DNA of 64,000 nt. Source: Roseivivax jejudonensis. GTDB taxonomy: Bacteria; Pseudomonadota; Alphaproteobacteria; Rhodobacterales; Rhodobacteraceae. The stretch covers positions 62,001 through 126,000 of the forward strand of contig NZ_FWFK01000007.1 of NCBI RefSeq assembly GCF_900172265.1. Reading direction: 5' to 3'. Below the pieces are notes generated by a model that searched no databases, had not been told where the DNA came from, and saw nothing but the letters and a program-made list of their open reading frames with translations. How positions within the stretch are numbered: position 1 is the stretch's first letter; the number at the start of each line of letters is the position of its first letter. The translations under genes were made by a program, and so were the position numbers. Of the stretch, positions 38,737 to 46,534 are shown piece by piece.

Positions 38737-39534
38737 ATGACAGAGACGACGACGGCACCGCCGCCCGCGGCCGAGATGTGGGGTCTCGGCGGCGCGCACT
38801 ACGATCTCGTCAGCTTCGCCATCGGCGACGCGCTGGCCCACGCCGCGCAGCGGCTGGCGCCACCGCCCGGGGCCCGGGTTCTGGATGTCGCCACCGGCAC
38901 CGGATGGACCGCCCGCAATGTCGCCCGCTTCGGCGCGCACGTGGATGCGGTCGATTTCTCGCCCGGGATGCTCGACGCGGCGCGTGCGCTTTCGTCGCAC
39001 ATCAAGGAGATCACCTTCGCAGTCGCCGATGCGCAGGCGCTTCCGTTCGAAACAGCCACCTTCGATGGCGTCATATCGACGTTCGGGGTCATGTTCGCGC
39101 CGGATCACCGCCAGGCCGCGGCCGAGCTGACCCGCGTCTGCCGGCCCGGCGGGCGGCTCGTGCTGGCCACGTGGGCGCCCGGCGGCAGCGTCGAGGAGTT
39201 CTTTGGCGTGATCGGCCGACACGGCGACGCCGCACCGCCGGAACCGTCGCCGATGCTCTGGGGCGATCCCGATCATGTCGACGGGCTTCTCGGGGACGCG
39301 TTCGAGCTGACCTTCGAGCAAGGCACCAGCCATGCCTATCACGAAACCGTCGCGGCGATCCGCGACTGGTACGCGCGCGGCTTCGGGCCGGTACGGGCGA
39401 TGGCGGCCTCGCTCGATCCGGCGCGGCGCGCGGTGTTATGGTCGGACATCGACGCGTTCCACGACCGGTACGTGACCGAGGCGGGGCTGCACGTGAAGCG
39501 CGACTACCTGATCACGATCGGCACCCGGCGCTGA
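38737..39534 (+). CDS. Class I SAM-dependent methyltransferase (UbiE-like)
   Basis: 265 residues. SAM motif I VLDVATGTGWTARNVARFGA (about residue 47), acidic loop VDAVDFSPGML, motif II DGVISTFGVMFAPDH, and post-motif GGRLVLATWAPGG. Similar to small-molecule methyltransferases of the UbiE/Coq5 group; substrate unknown. RBS region GGAGGAC upstream. Not in a visible pathway context. Confidence 0.83.
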   Translation: MTETTTAPPPAAEMWGLGGAHYDLVSFAIGDALAHAAQRLAPPPGARVLDVATGTGWTARNVARFGAHVDAVDFSPGMLDAARALSSHIKEITFAVADAQALPFETATFDGVISTFGVMFAPDHRQAAAELTRVCRPGGRLVLATWAPGGSVEEFFGVIGRHGDAAPPEPSPMLWGDPDHVDGLLGDAFELTFEQGTSHAYHETVAAIRDWYARGFGPVRAMAASLDPARRAVLWSDIDAFHDRYVTEAGLHVKRDYLITIGTRR

Positions 39535-39541
39535 CGTGCGC

Positions 39542-40294
39542 TCAGCTCTCGGCGTCGACGATCCCGTAGCGTTCGAGCTCTTCCGGAAGCAGGACGTAGA
39601 TCTCGTCCGGCGGGGTCGCGAGCGCATGGGTCATCATCATCGGGTCGATGCCCATGTCCGACAGGTAGGTCATCACCTCCGCCTGCCCGCGCTGGATGTC
39701 CTCGACCGCGAAACGGGCCGGTAGGATGGTGCTTTCGCCGAAGTAGTGCTGGTGCACGCCGACCGCGCCGTCCGCTTCGACCGTCCGGGTCGTGCCGCCG
39801 ACCAGCAGGTAGGGACAGGCGGAAAAGCACACCTCGCCCGCGAGAACCTCCGTGCCGATCCCGCGCTCGCGCAGCGTGCGACCGAGGCGCAGCGCATCCG
39901 TCACCGACCCGCCGGGCGATTGCAGCACGAGCGTGTCGGGTGCCGGCGACACCTCGGTCAGGCGCGTCGCGACGCGATCCGCGTCGCCGGGCTGGATTCC
40001 GCCCTCGAGACGATAGCGCGCGCCATCGATCCGCGTCAGCGTCAGCCGCTCCGGCAGATCGCCGGGGGTGCGCGCGGGCCGCGTGGACGGCGTGGGCCGG
40101 CTCGGGTCGTAGACGCGGCGCTGATCGCCGGGACGCACGGGCTCGGTCAGGCTCGGCGCGTCGGGCCCGAACCCGGGCAGGCTGAACCCGCCGGGGCGCG
40201 CCCCGATATCGCCGAGGACCAGCAGAAGTCCGAGGCCGATCTGCACGGCCAGCACCGCCTTCAGCGTGCGGCCGACGGCGGGTGCGGTGCTCAT
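39542..40294 (-). CDS. Membrane-anchored periplasmic ClpP-fold protein
   Basis: 250 residues. N-terminal hydrophobic helix (about 9-28), Pro-rich linker, then a ClpP/crotonase-like domain from about residue 95: VLQSPGGSVTDALRLGRTLR (oxyanion-type Gly-Gly-Ser), VLAGEVCFSACPYLLVGGTTR (candidate Ser nucleophile between two Cys), and AVGVHQHYF (candidate His). Matches the predicted periplasmic COG3904 type. Proteolytic function is not established. Its start overlaps the upstream gene's stop by 4 bases. Confidence 0.75.
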   Translation of the reverse strand: MSTAPAVGRTLKAVLAVQIGLGLLLVLGDIGARPGGFSLPGFGPDAPSLTEPVRPGDQRRVYDPSRPTPSTRPARTPGDLPERLTLTRIDGARYRLEGGIQPGDADRVATRLTEVSPAPDTLVLQSPGGSVTDALRLGRTLRERGIGTEVLAGEVCFSACPYLLVGGTTRTVEADGAVGVHQHYFGESTILPARFAVEDIQRGQAEVMTYLSDMGIDPMMMTHALATPPDEIYVLLPEELERYGIVDAES

Positions 40295-41640
40295 GTCCGC
40301 GAGCCAGTGAACGGCTTGACCGCGGACACCGGGCGTTCGTCCGTCCCCGCCGGCGCGGTGTCGGTATCGTCGCCGGTCCGGGGGTCTTGCGACGCCGCCG
40401 CTTCGGGCCGGTCGAGCGCGCTCACCGCGCCTTCGACGTCGCGCACGGCGAGAAGCGCGGCGCGCAACTCGGCGAGGGTCAGCGTATCCTCCACGCCCGC
40501 GCCCTCACGGCCCGAGCGGATCGCGGCCTGCGTGATGGCGAGAATGAAGACCAGGACCGCCGGCAAAAGGTCGATCGCGATCGCGCCGGCCCAGGACGGC
40601 ACGAAATTGCGCGCGTAGAGGATCACGGCGTCGGCCGAGGACACCGGCGTGTATGTCACCTCGTCGGCAGGGGCCATGTCCTGCACGGCCTGCGCGGCAC
40701 GCTCCAAGGTCTGCGCGCGCGCGGCCAGAACGTCGAGAACCGAGGTGATCGTGGCCTGCTGGTTGCCACGGCTCTCCGCGGTACTGCCGTCAAGTTCGGG
40801 CAGCACGACCGACGCCGAGAGGTCCTGCGCCGCGCGTTCGACAAGGCTCGCAACCGAAAGCTGGCGCAGTCGCGTGATCAGGCCCTGCAATTGCACCGCT
40901 GCCTCAGAGAATTCGACCGACCGCGGCTCGATCGGCCCCTGCTCCACGGTCAGCGCGCGCATCCGGCTGAGGATCGCGTTGCCTTCGGAGAAGGCCTGTT
41001 CGACCAGCGGCGTCTGGCTCGCGATCTGCTCTTCGAGCGCGGCCAGTTCCTCGGACTTCTGGGTCAGCACCCGGAACACGGCGCCGCGCCCGGCCAGTCC
41101 CGACAGCGACCCGGCAGCCTCCTGCTCGGAGAGATCCTGAAAGCTCTGGCGCACCCGCGCTACGTCGCGTTCCAGCGCCTGTCCAGAAAGCGCGACCTCG
41201 TGCGCGCGCTCGAGGCTCGCCTGATAGTCCTGCACCGTGGTGGCGAGGTGCTGCTCCACCGCCGCGGAACCCGCGAGCGCCGCCGCGTTCAGCCACGACG
41301 ACATCGCGACGATGGCGAGCGATCCGACGCCCATCGCCGCAAAGAGCCCGGCGCGCGCGCCGGACGAGCGCACCGCCGGAAAGAGCCGAAGCAGGTAGGA
41401 CCAGAAGACGAAGATGCCGACCGAGACCGCCGTGGAATACGCGATTGCGGCGAACACCGACATCGCGCCGTTGTCCTCGAGAAGGGAAGAGACACCGAGA
41501 TAGGTGTAGATCCCGGACGCCACGGCCAGAACGCCGAGCGCGGTGCCCGAAAACGTGTCGAGCCAGCTTACGTGACCTTCGAGCTCTCGCGCGTAGCGGA
41601 CGCCGCGCGCCTCCGCGCGGCTCAGCTTGCCGTCGTCCAT
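40291..41640 (-). CDS. Coiled-coil membrane protein paired with the ClpP-fold gene
   Basis: 449 residues. Three N-terminal helices (about 31-50, 59-83, 95-118), a 230-residue mostly helical, coiled-coil-prone region rich in Glu, Gln, Leu and Ala (about 125-345), one more helix (about 352-373: WAGAIAIDLLPAVLVFILAI), and a charged Asp/Thr/Pro tail. Predicted topology puts the coiled coil in the periplasm. No recognised family. Four-base overlap with the ClpP-fold gene implies a functional pair. Confidence 0.7.
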   Translation of the reverse strand: MDDGKLSRAEARGVRYARELEGHVSWLDTFSGTALGVLAVASGIYTYLGVSSLLEDNGAMSVFAAIAYSTAVSVGIFVFWSYLLRLFPAVRSSGARAGLFAAMGVGSLAIVAMSSWLNAAALAGSAAVEQHLATTVQDYQASLERAHEVALSGQALERDVARVRQSFQDLSEQEAAGSLSGLAGRGAVFRVLTQKSEELAALEEQIASQTPLVEQAFSEGNAILSRMRALTVEQGPIEPRSVEFSEAAVQLQGLITRLRQLSVASLVERAAQDLSASVVLPELDGSTAESRGNQQATITSVLDVLAARAQTLERAAQAVQDMAPADEVTYTPVSSADAVILYARNFVPSWAGAIAIDLLPAVLVFILAITQAAIRSGREGAGVEDTLTLAELRAALLAVRDVEGAVSALDRPEAAASQDPRTGDDTDTAPAGTDERPVSAVKPFTGSRT

Positions 41641-41730
41641 TCCACCCCCGCATATCGTGGCGTTCGCACAAACTTAGGATGCGCGGGGGCTCGCGGGAAG
41701 GGACCGGCGAAAACGTGAGGCCTTGCGCGT

Positions 41731-41745
41731 GTTCATACATTGTTC
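41731..41745 (+). promoter_or_regulatory. LexA box (GTTC-N7-GTTC) before mmcB
   Basis: GTTC ATACATT GTTC, an exact match to the alphaproteobacterial SOS operator. It ends 12 bases before the mmcB ATG at 41758, overlapping the likely transcription start or ribosome site. mmcB is SOS-regulated in Caulobacter. Confidence 0.85.
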
Positions 41746-41757
41746 TTTAATTGGCGC

Positions 41758-42225
41758 ATGTCTCTGGATCCAGACCCGCTCCTTATGCCCGGCCAACTGC
41801 TGGCGCGCGGCGTCGCGCGACACCTGTCGGGCGCGCTCGGCTTTGCCGTGGTCGAGGAATTCGTGCCGGAGCGCGGCAAGCGCGTGGACGTCATGGCGCT
41901 CGGGCAGAAGGGCGAGATCTGGGTCGTCGAGTGCAAGTCGAGCCGGGCCGACTTCATGTCGGACGGCAAGTGGGAAGGCTACCTCGACTGGTGCGACCGC
42001 TACTTCTGGGCAGTGGATCAGGAGTTTCCGACCGATTTGCTGCCCGAGGGCACCGGGCTCATCATCGCCGATTCCTACGATGCGGAGATCCTGCGCATGG
42101 CGCCGGAGCACAAGCTGGCGTCCGCGCGGCGCAACGCGCTGGTCCGCCGCTTCGCCTTTCATGCCGCGCGGCGGCTTCAGGCCGCGCGCGATCCCGACGC
42201 GGTCAGCGCCTGGACTTCGGTTTGA
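41758..42225 (+). CDS. mmcB: MmcB-family DNA repair protein
   Basis: 155 residues from ATG 41758. The MmcB/DUF1052 fold resembles PD-(D/E)xK nucleases: EEFVPERGKRVDVMALGQKGEIWVVECKSSRADF holds the Asp and Glu-Cys-Lys elements, followed by YLDWCDRYFWAVDQEFP. In Caulobacter mmcB contributes to mitomycin C resistance. A LexA box directly upstream supports damage induction. Confidence 0.9.
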   Translation: MSLDPDPLLMPGQLLARGVARHLSGALGFAVVEEFVPERGKRVDVMALGQKGEIWVVECKSSRADFMSDGKWEGYLDWCDRYFWAVDQEFPTDLLPEGTGLIIADSYDAEILRMAPEHKLASARRNALVRRFAFHAARRLQAARDPDAVSAWTSV

Positions 42226-42403
42226 CGCGGGCCGCGGCGTCGGCGGCAGCGACGATCTCCTCCGCGATCTCGCGCGCCTCGTCGGGCGAGAAATCCATCG
42301 GGATCTCCTGCCCGTCGGCAGTGATGTAGAGCCGGACCATCCCGACGTCGGTCGGGCCGATCTGGAGGTTCGCCTCGATGTCGCGCTCGTCGTTGATGCT
42401 CAT
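42203..42403 (-). CDS. DUF6324-like small protein
   Basis: 66 residues from ATG 42403. SINDERDIEANLQIGPTDVGMVRLYI, then ADGQEIPMDFSPDEAREIAEEI: a short beta-rich front and a helix. Small family recognised from Rhodobacteraceae; function unknown. Converges on and slightly overlaps the end of mmcB. Confidence 0.75.
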   Translation of the reverse strand: MSINDERDIEANLQIGPTDVGMVRLYITADGQEIPMDFSPDEAREIAEEIVAAADAAARVKPKSRR

Positions 42404-42517
42404 GGTCCGCGCTCTCCGTGCCGCTCGTCCGCCCGGGCGGAGGTCCATGCCCGGGGTTGGCCGGAGGTACGCGCGCGTGCATTGAGAATCAAGCCGCGCC
42501 ATGCCCTTCTGCTGTGC

Positions 42518-42997
42518 ATGGCGCACGCCCTTCGTCCCTTCACCGCCGCGGATGCGGACTGGCTGATCGACGCGCACCGCGTTCTCTACGCGCGCGAGGC
42601 GGGCTTCGACGACAGTTTCGGCGCGCTGGTGGCGACGATCGTGGAGGCGTTCCTGTCGGATCACGACCCGGCCCGAGAGCGCGGGTGGATCGCGTGGAAC
42701 GACGATGCGCGGGTCGGCAGCATCTTCTGCGTCGATGCCGGCGGCAGCGCCGCGAAACTCCGGCTCTTCCTGCTCTTGCCGGAGGCGCGCGGGCAGGGGC
42801 TCGGCCGCGACATGCTCGCCACCTGCATGGCGTGGGCCCGGGCGCGGGGATACGCGCGCATGACGCTTGCGACCCATGAAAGCCATCGCGCGGCCTGTGC
42901 GCTCTACGCGCGCACCGGCTTTGTCTGCCGGAGCACGCGACCGGTCACGAACTTCGGACAGGCGCTCGTCGAACAGCACTGGGAGATCGCGCTCTGA
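42518..42997 (+). CDS. GNAT-family N-acetyltransferase
   Basis: 159 residues. Acetyl-CoA binding signature LRLFLLLPEARGQGLGRDMLATCMAWARARGY (Q/RxxGxG/A), then MTLATHESHRAACALYARTGFV, the usual C-terminal GNAT strand-helix. Substrate unknown. In plus orientation just before tRNA-His. Confidence 0.88.
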   Translation: MAHALRPFTAADADWLIDAHRVLYAREAGFDDSFGALVATIVEAFLSDHDPARERGWIAWNDDARVGSIFCVDAGGSAAKLRLFLLLPEARGQGLGRDMLATCMAWARARGYARMTLATHESHRAACALYARTGFVCRSTRPVTNFGQALVEQHWEIAL

Positions 42998-43075
42998 GCG
43001 GAAATCCGGGCCGCCGGAACGCCCCGTTCGCGGGGTTGCATCGCTCCGCCCGAGGCGCTATTTGCCCCGATCAGT

Positions 43076-43152
43076 GCCGCCTTAGCTCAGTAGGTTAGAG
43101 CGCTAGATTGTGGATCTAGAGGTCCCCCGTTCGAGCCGGGGAGGCGGTACCA
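43076..43152 (+). tRNA. tRNA-His (GTG), without G-1
   Basis: Acceptor GCCGCCT pairs with AGGCGGT (terminal G-U pair), then A73 and an encoded CCA. D arm GCTCAGTAGGTTAGAGC, anticodon stem CTAGA/TCTAG with GTG in the loop, T arm CCCCGTTCGAGCCGGGG. The base before G1 is T and position 73 is A, so the universal G-1:C73 identity pair is absent, as known for a group of alphaproteobacteria. Confidence 0.96.
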
Positions 43153-43166
43153 TACTCCCGACAGGA

Positions 43167-43949
43167 TCAGGAATAGGCGCAGGCCGGGCCGTGATCGAGC
43201 GGCGTGTCGATCGACATGCCTGACGGCCGCCAGTCGAAGATCGAAAGCCGCACGCCGCCGTCGAACCCGATGAACAGCGTGCCGGTTTCGGGCTGGAGCG
43301 CCACGCCCTCCGCGTCGCGGCCCCATTCGGACAAGGGTGTCACGCTCAGCACCGCGCCGTCGGGCGACAGCTCGAAGAGCGCGTTGCGCCCCTCGTTGTC
43401 GTCCACGACGAGGATGTTGCCGGAATAGGGATCGCGCTCTACGCCCTGAGGCTCCACCATCGGCGGATCGAACCCGTCACCCCAAAGCTCCATCAGCACC
43501 GCACCGTCCGGTGAGAGCCGCAGGAGCCGCGACGGATCGTCCTCCACCACGAGGAAGGAGCCGTCAGCATCGCGGTGCAGCCCCTCGGTGTCGCGGATGC
43601 GGTCGGACAGGCTGAAAGTCTCGTCCCGCGGCCGGCCGGTCCTGTCGATTCGGCGGAAGCGGCCCCATCCATCGGCGAGCAGCAAACCGTCCTCCTCGAC
43701 CGTCAGACTGCGCACCGATGAAAACCCGCTATCGATGCTCAGGATCTCGCGCCCGCCCGGGGAATAGAGCGACAGGGTCGGTCCCTCGGTCGCGACCCAC
43801 GTGCCGCATAATTGCGCGTCGTAGGCGAGGCTGACGCCGCGGATGCCGTCGAGCGTCTGGCGATGGCGCAGCTCGGCCGCCGCGGGGGCGGCGGCACACA
43901 CGAGCATCGACACCAGGAGTGACGGCAGCGCCGCCTTGCGCGAGGTCAT
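43167..43949 (-). CDS. Secreted beta-propeller-like protein (phytase-esterase/SdiA-regulated type)
   Basis: 260 residues. Signal peptide ending PAAAE (about 25). Repeated beta segments with SPGGREILSID, EEDGLLLADGWGRFRRID, DADGSFLVVEDDPSRLLRLSPDGAVLMELWG and SGNILVVDDNEGRNALFELSPDGAV suggest a five- to six-bladed propeller. DTEGLHRDAD and AEGVALQPETGTLFIGFD resemble SdiA-regulated/esterase-like phytase proteins. Enzymatic role unproven. Divergent in function from its neighbours. Confidence 0.68.
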   Translation of the reverse strand: MTSRKAALPSLLVSMLVCAAAPAAAELRHRQTLDGIRGVSLAYDAQLCGTWVATEGPTLSLYSPGGREILSIDSGFSSVRSLTVEEDGLLLADGWGRFRRIDRTGRPRDETFSLSDRIRDTEGLHRDADGSFLVVEDDPSRLLRLSPDGAVLMELWGDGFDPPMVEPQGVERDPYSGNILVVDDNEGRNALFELSPDGAVLSVTPLSEWGRDAEGVALQPETGTLFIGFDGGVRLSIFDWRPSGMSIDTPLDHGPACAYS

Positions 43950-43999
43950 GCCTCGACGATGACGCGCTGCACGAACGCTTCAAGTGCGGACTGCCGCGA

Positions 44000-44302
44000 T
44001 CACGGAGAGGTCATGACCTCGATCCGCTGGAGCATCTCTCCGGTCAGCCGGTCGAAGATGAGGATCTCGTCCGCGTCCGTGACGACGGCGTACCACGTCT
44101 CTCCCTGCGTCAGCGCGGTGGCCCGCGCCCCGTCGGGCAGGGCGATCTCGGAGGGCAGGGGCACGGTCGGCGCGCGCAGCCGGATGACAAGCAGGGACGT
44201 CACCGCTAGAACCCCGCCGATCATCACGATCGTCAGCACGCTGACGAGGATCTTGAGCCATCGGATCTCCGCGCCCGGAGCCGGATCGGGAGCATCACTC
44301 AT
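44000..44302 (-). CDS. DUF6476-like membrane protein
   Basis: 100 residues. One helix (about 17-40: LKILVSVLTIVMIGGVLAVTSLLVI), then a small outside domain with LPSEIALPDGARATALTQGETWYAVVTDADEILIFDRLTGEM. Consistently beside rluD in Rhodobacteraceae by recollection. Function unknown. Its ATG (44302-44300) interlocks with the rluD ATG (44301-44303). Confidence 0.78.
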   Translation of the reverse strand: MSDAPDPAPGAEIRWLKILVSVLTIVMIGGVLAVTSLLVIRLRAPTVPLPSEIALPDGARATALTQGETWYAVVTDADEILIFDRLTGEMLQRIEVMTSP

Positions 44303-45356
44303 GACGGAGCGCATCCTTCGCGTCGTGATCGGGGCGGCGCCGCCCCCGCGCCTTGATAAGGCGCTCGCCCGCGACGTGCCAGAGGCGGCGGCGCTGTCGC
44401 GGACGCGGCTGGCCCGTCTGATCGCCGACGGCGCCGTTCGCCGCGACGGCGCGCCGCTGCGCGACGGCAAGGCGGCCGTGCGCGAAGGCGACGTGATCGA
44501 GATCGACGTGCCGGAGGCCGCCCCGGTAGAGACCGTGGCCGAGGCGATCCCCCTCGACATCCGCTACGAGGACGAGGACCTGTGCGTGGTGATGAAGCCC
44601 GCCGGCATGGTCGTGCATCCCGCGCCGGGCAGCCCCGGCGGCACGCTGGTCAACGCGCTGCTCGCGCATTTCGGCGACCGTCTTTCTGGTGTCGGTGGAG
44701 AGCGCCGGCCGGGCATCGTGCATCGGATCGACAAGGACACGAGCGGGCTTCTCGTCGTGGCGAAATCCGACCGCGCGCATCACGGACTGGCGGAGCAATT
44801 CGCCGCGCACACCGTCGAGCGGCGCTACCTCGCGCTGTCTCTCGGGGTGCCGGATCCGGGCGATCCTCGGCTCGTCAATACGCGCGGCGTGTCGGTCGAG
44901 CCGGGTGGCGTCATCAAGGTGACGACCGGCATCGCCCGGCATCGCACCGACCGGCAGCGGCAGGCGGTGGTCTTCGGCGCCGGGCGCCACGCGATCACGC
45001 GGGCCCGGGTGCTCGAGTCCTTTGGCACGCCGCCGTCGTTGGCGCTTCTGGAGTGCCGGCTGGAGACGGGCCGCACGCACCAGATCCGCGTCCACATGGC
45101 GCATGCCGGGCACGCGTTGGTGGGAGATCCCGTCTATGGCGGGCGGCGGCGCGCGAAGGCCACCGCGCTCGAGCCCGACGCGGCCGAGGCAGTGGCGGCT
45201 TTCCCGCGCCAAGCCCTGCACGCGGCGAGCCTTGGGTTCGTGCACCCCGCGAACGGCAAGACGTTGCGCTTCGACGCGGATCTTCCGCGGGATATGGCCG
45301 ATCTGATCACGCTTCTGCGAACAGATGGGCCTGAAACACACAGCACGGGTGCTTGA
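44301..45356 (+). CDS. rluD: RluD-family 23S rRNA pseudouridine synthase
   Basis: 351 residues. S4-like RNA-binding start (LSRTRLARLIADGAVRRDG, about 35-80), catalytic HRIDKDTSGLLVVAK with the nucleophilic Asp, then RYLALSLG, and the end motif GRTHQIRVHMAHAGHALVGDPVYGG. Makes pseudouridines in helix 69 or related positions; RluC/RluA alternatives cannot be fully excluded. GGGAG lies 8 bases before the ATG. Confidence 0.9.
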   Translation: MTERILRVVIGAAPPPRLDKALARDVPEAAALSRTRLARLIADGAVRRDGAPLRDGKAAVREGDVIEIDVPEAAPVETVAEAIPLDIRYEDEDLCVVMKPAGMVVHPAPGSPGGTLVNALLAHFGDRLSGVGGERRPGIVHRIDKDTSGLLVVAKSDRAHHGLAEQFAAHTVERRYLALSLGVPDPGDPRLVNTRGVSVEPGGVIKVTTGIARHRTDRQRQAVVFGAGRHAITRARVLESFGTPPSLALLECRLETGRTHQIRVHMAHAGHALVGDPVYGGRRRAKATALEPDAAEAVAAFPRQALHAASLGFVHPANGKTLRFDADLPRDMADLITLLRTDGPETHSTGA

Positions 45357-45500
45357 GCGCACGGAAACTTGGATCGTGCGCGACGGATTTGCGTTATATC
45401 CACGTAAAGGAAATCAGACGACGTTCGCTTGAAACCCCTCGGGCCCGCACCCATTTGCGAATGGGGCATGTTAAGCCCGTTTACATAAGGAGGGATGGTC

Positions 45501-46397
45501 ATGAGCAACTACGGCAACCTTCCCGCGCCGTCCCCCGAGGCCGGGCTGAGCCGTTACTTGCAGGAGATCCGCAAGTTTCCGCTTCTCGAGCCGGAAGAGG
45601 AATACATGCTCGCCAAGCGGTGGGTAGAGGATCAGGACACGGCGGCGGCGCACAAGCTCGTCACCTCGCACCTGCGCCTCGCCGCCAAGATCGCGATGGG
45701 GTATCGCGGCTATGGCCTGCCCCAGGCCGAGGTGATCTCGGAGGCCAATGTCGGTCTCATGCAGGCCGTGAAGCGGTTCGACCCCGAAAAGGGCTTCCGC
45801 CTCGCCACCTACGCGATGTGGTGGATCCGCGCCTCGATCCAGGAATATATCCTGCGGTCGTGGAGCCTCGTGAAACTCGGCACCACGTCGGCGCAGAAGA
45901 AGCTGTTCTTCAACCTGCGAAAGGCTAAGAGCCGGATCGGGGCTCTCGAAGACGGTGACCTGCGCCCCGAACACGTGGAGAAAATCGCCACCGACCTCGG
46001 GGTCACCGAAGATGAGGTCATCTCGATGAACCGCCGGCTGTCGGGCTCCGACGCGTCGCTCAATGCTCAGGTCGGGCAGGAGGGCGAAGGCTCGATGCAG
46101 TGGCAGGACTGGCTCGAGGACGAGGACGCGAACCAGGCGCAGGATTACGAGGCCAAGGACGAGCTCGAGGCGCGCCGCGCCCTGCTGACCGAGGCGATGG
46201 ACGTTCTCAACGACCGTGAGCGCGATATCCTGACCAAGCGTCGGCTGTCGGACCAGCCGATGACGCTCGAAGATCTTTCGGGCGAATACGACGTCAGTCG
46301 GGAGCGTATCCGCCAGATCGAGGTGCGCGCCTTCGAGAAGCTGCAGAAGCGGATGACGGACCTCGCCAAGGAGCAGGGCATGCTGGCAAGCGCCTGA
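45501..46397 (+). CDS. rpoH: RNA polymerase heat-shock sigma factor RpoH
   Basis: 298 residues from ATG 45501; ATG 45495 lies within the AAGGAGGG ribosome site and is unlikely. Region 2 motifs VISEANVGLMQAVKRFDPEKGFRLATYAMWWIRASIQEYI, RpoH box QKKLFFNLRK, and region 4 LEDLSGEYDVSRERIRQIEVRAFEKLQ are all canonical. Controls heat-shock genes; degraded by FtsH, also encoded here. Upstream there is a weak TTGGAT...TTATAT promoter-like pair near 45369-45399. Confidence 0.96.
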   Translation: MSNYGNLPAPSPEAGLSRYLQEIRKFPLLEPEEEYMLAKRWVEDQDTAAAHKLVTSHLRLAAKIAMGYRGYGLPQAEVISEANVGLMQAVKRFDPEKGFRLATYAMWWIRASIQEYILRSWSLVKLGTTSAQKKLFFNLRKAKSRIGALEDGDLRPEHVEKIATDLGVTEDEVISMNRRLSGSDASLNAQVGQEGEGSMQWQDWLEDEDANQAQDYEAKDELEARRALLTEAMDVLNDRERDILTKRRLSDQPMTLEDLSGEYDVSRERIRQIEVRAFEKLQKRMTDLAKEQGMLASA

Positions 46398-46441
46398 TCC
46401 GCTCGCATCGCCATGGCACGCCAGAGCCGTCCGAGATCATG

Positions 46442-46474
46442 CCGCCGCGCGAGGACCCTCGCGCGGCGGTTTTG
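46442..46474 (+). terminator. Intrinsic terminator after rpoH
   Basis: CCGCCGCGCGAG and CTCGCGCGGCGG form a perfect 12-bp stem around GACC, then TTTT. Located 45 bases after rpoH. Confidence 0.9.
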
Positions 46475-46534
46475 CGTTTTGGCCGCAAGCTCGCGATGAA
46501 GGGGATCGGAGCGTTCGGATCGAAAGGCAGTGAC

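Noticed and set aside
38534-38758. Minus-strand frame of 74 codons in the gap before the methyltransferase
   Set aside because: Composition is random-like, there is no ribosome site, and it runs across the promoter and start of the plus-strand methyltransferase gene.
45369-45399. TTGGAT and TTATAT promoter-like pair upstream of rpoH
   Set aside because: The spacing is 19 bases and both hexamers are weak; mentioned with rpoH but not listed as a promoter.
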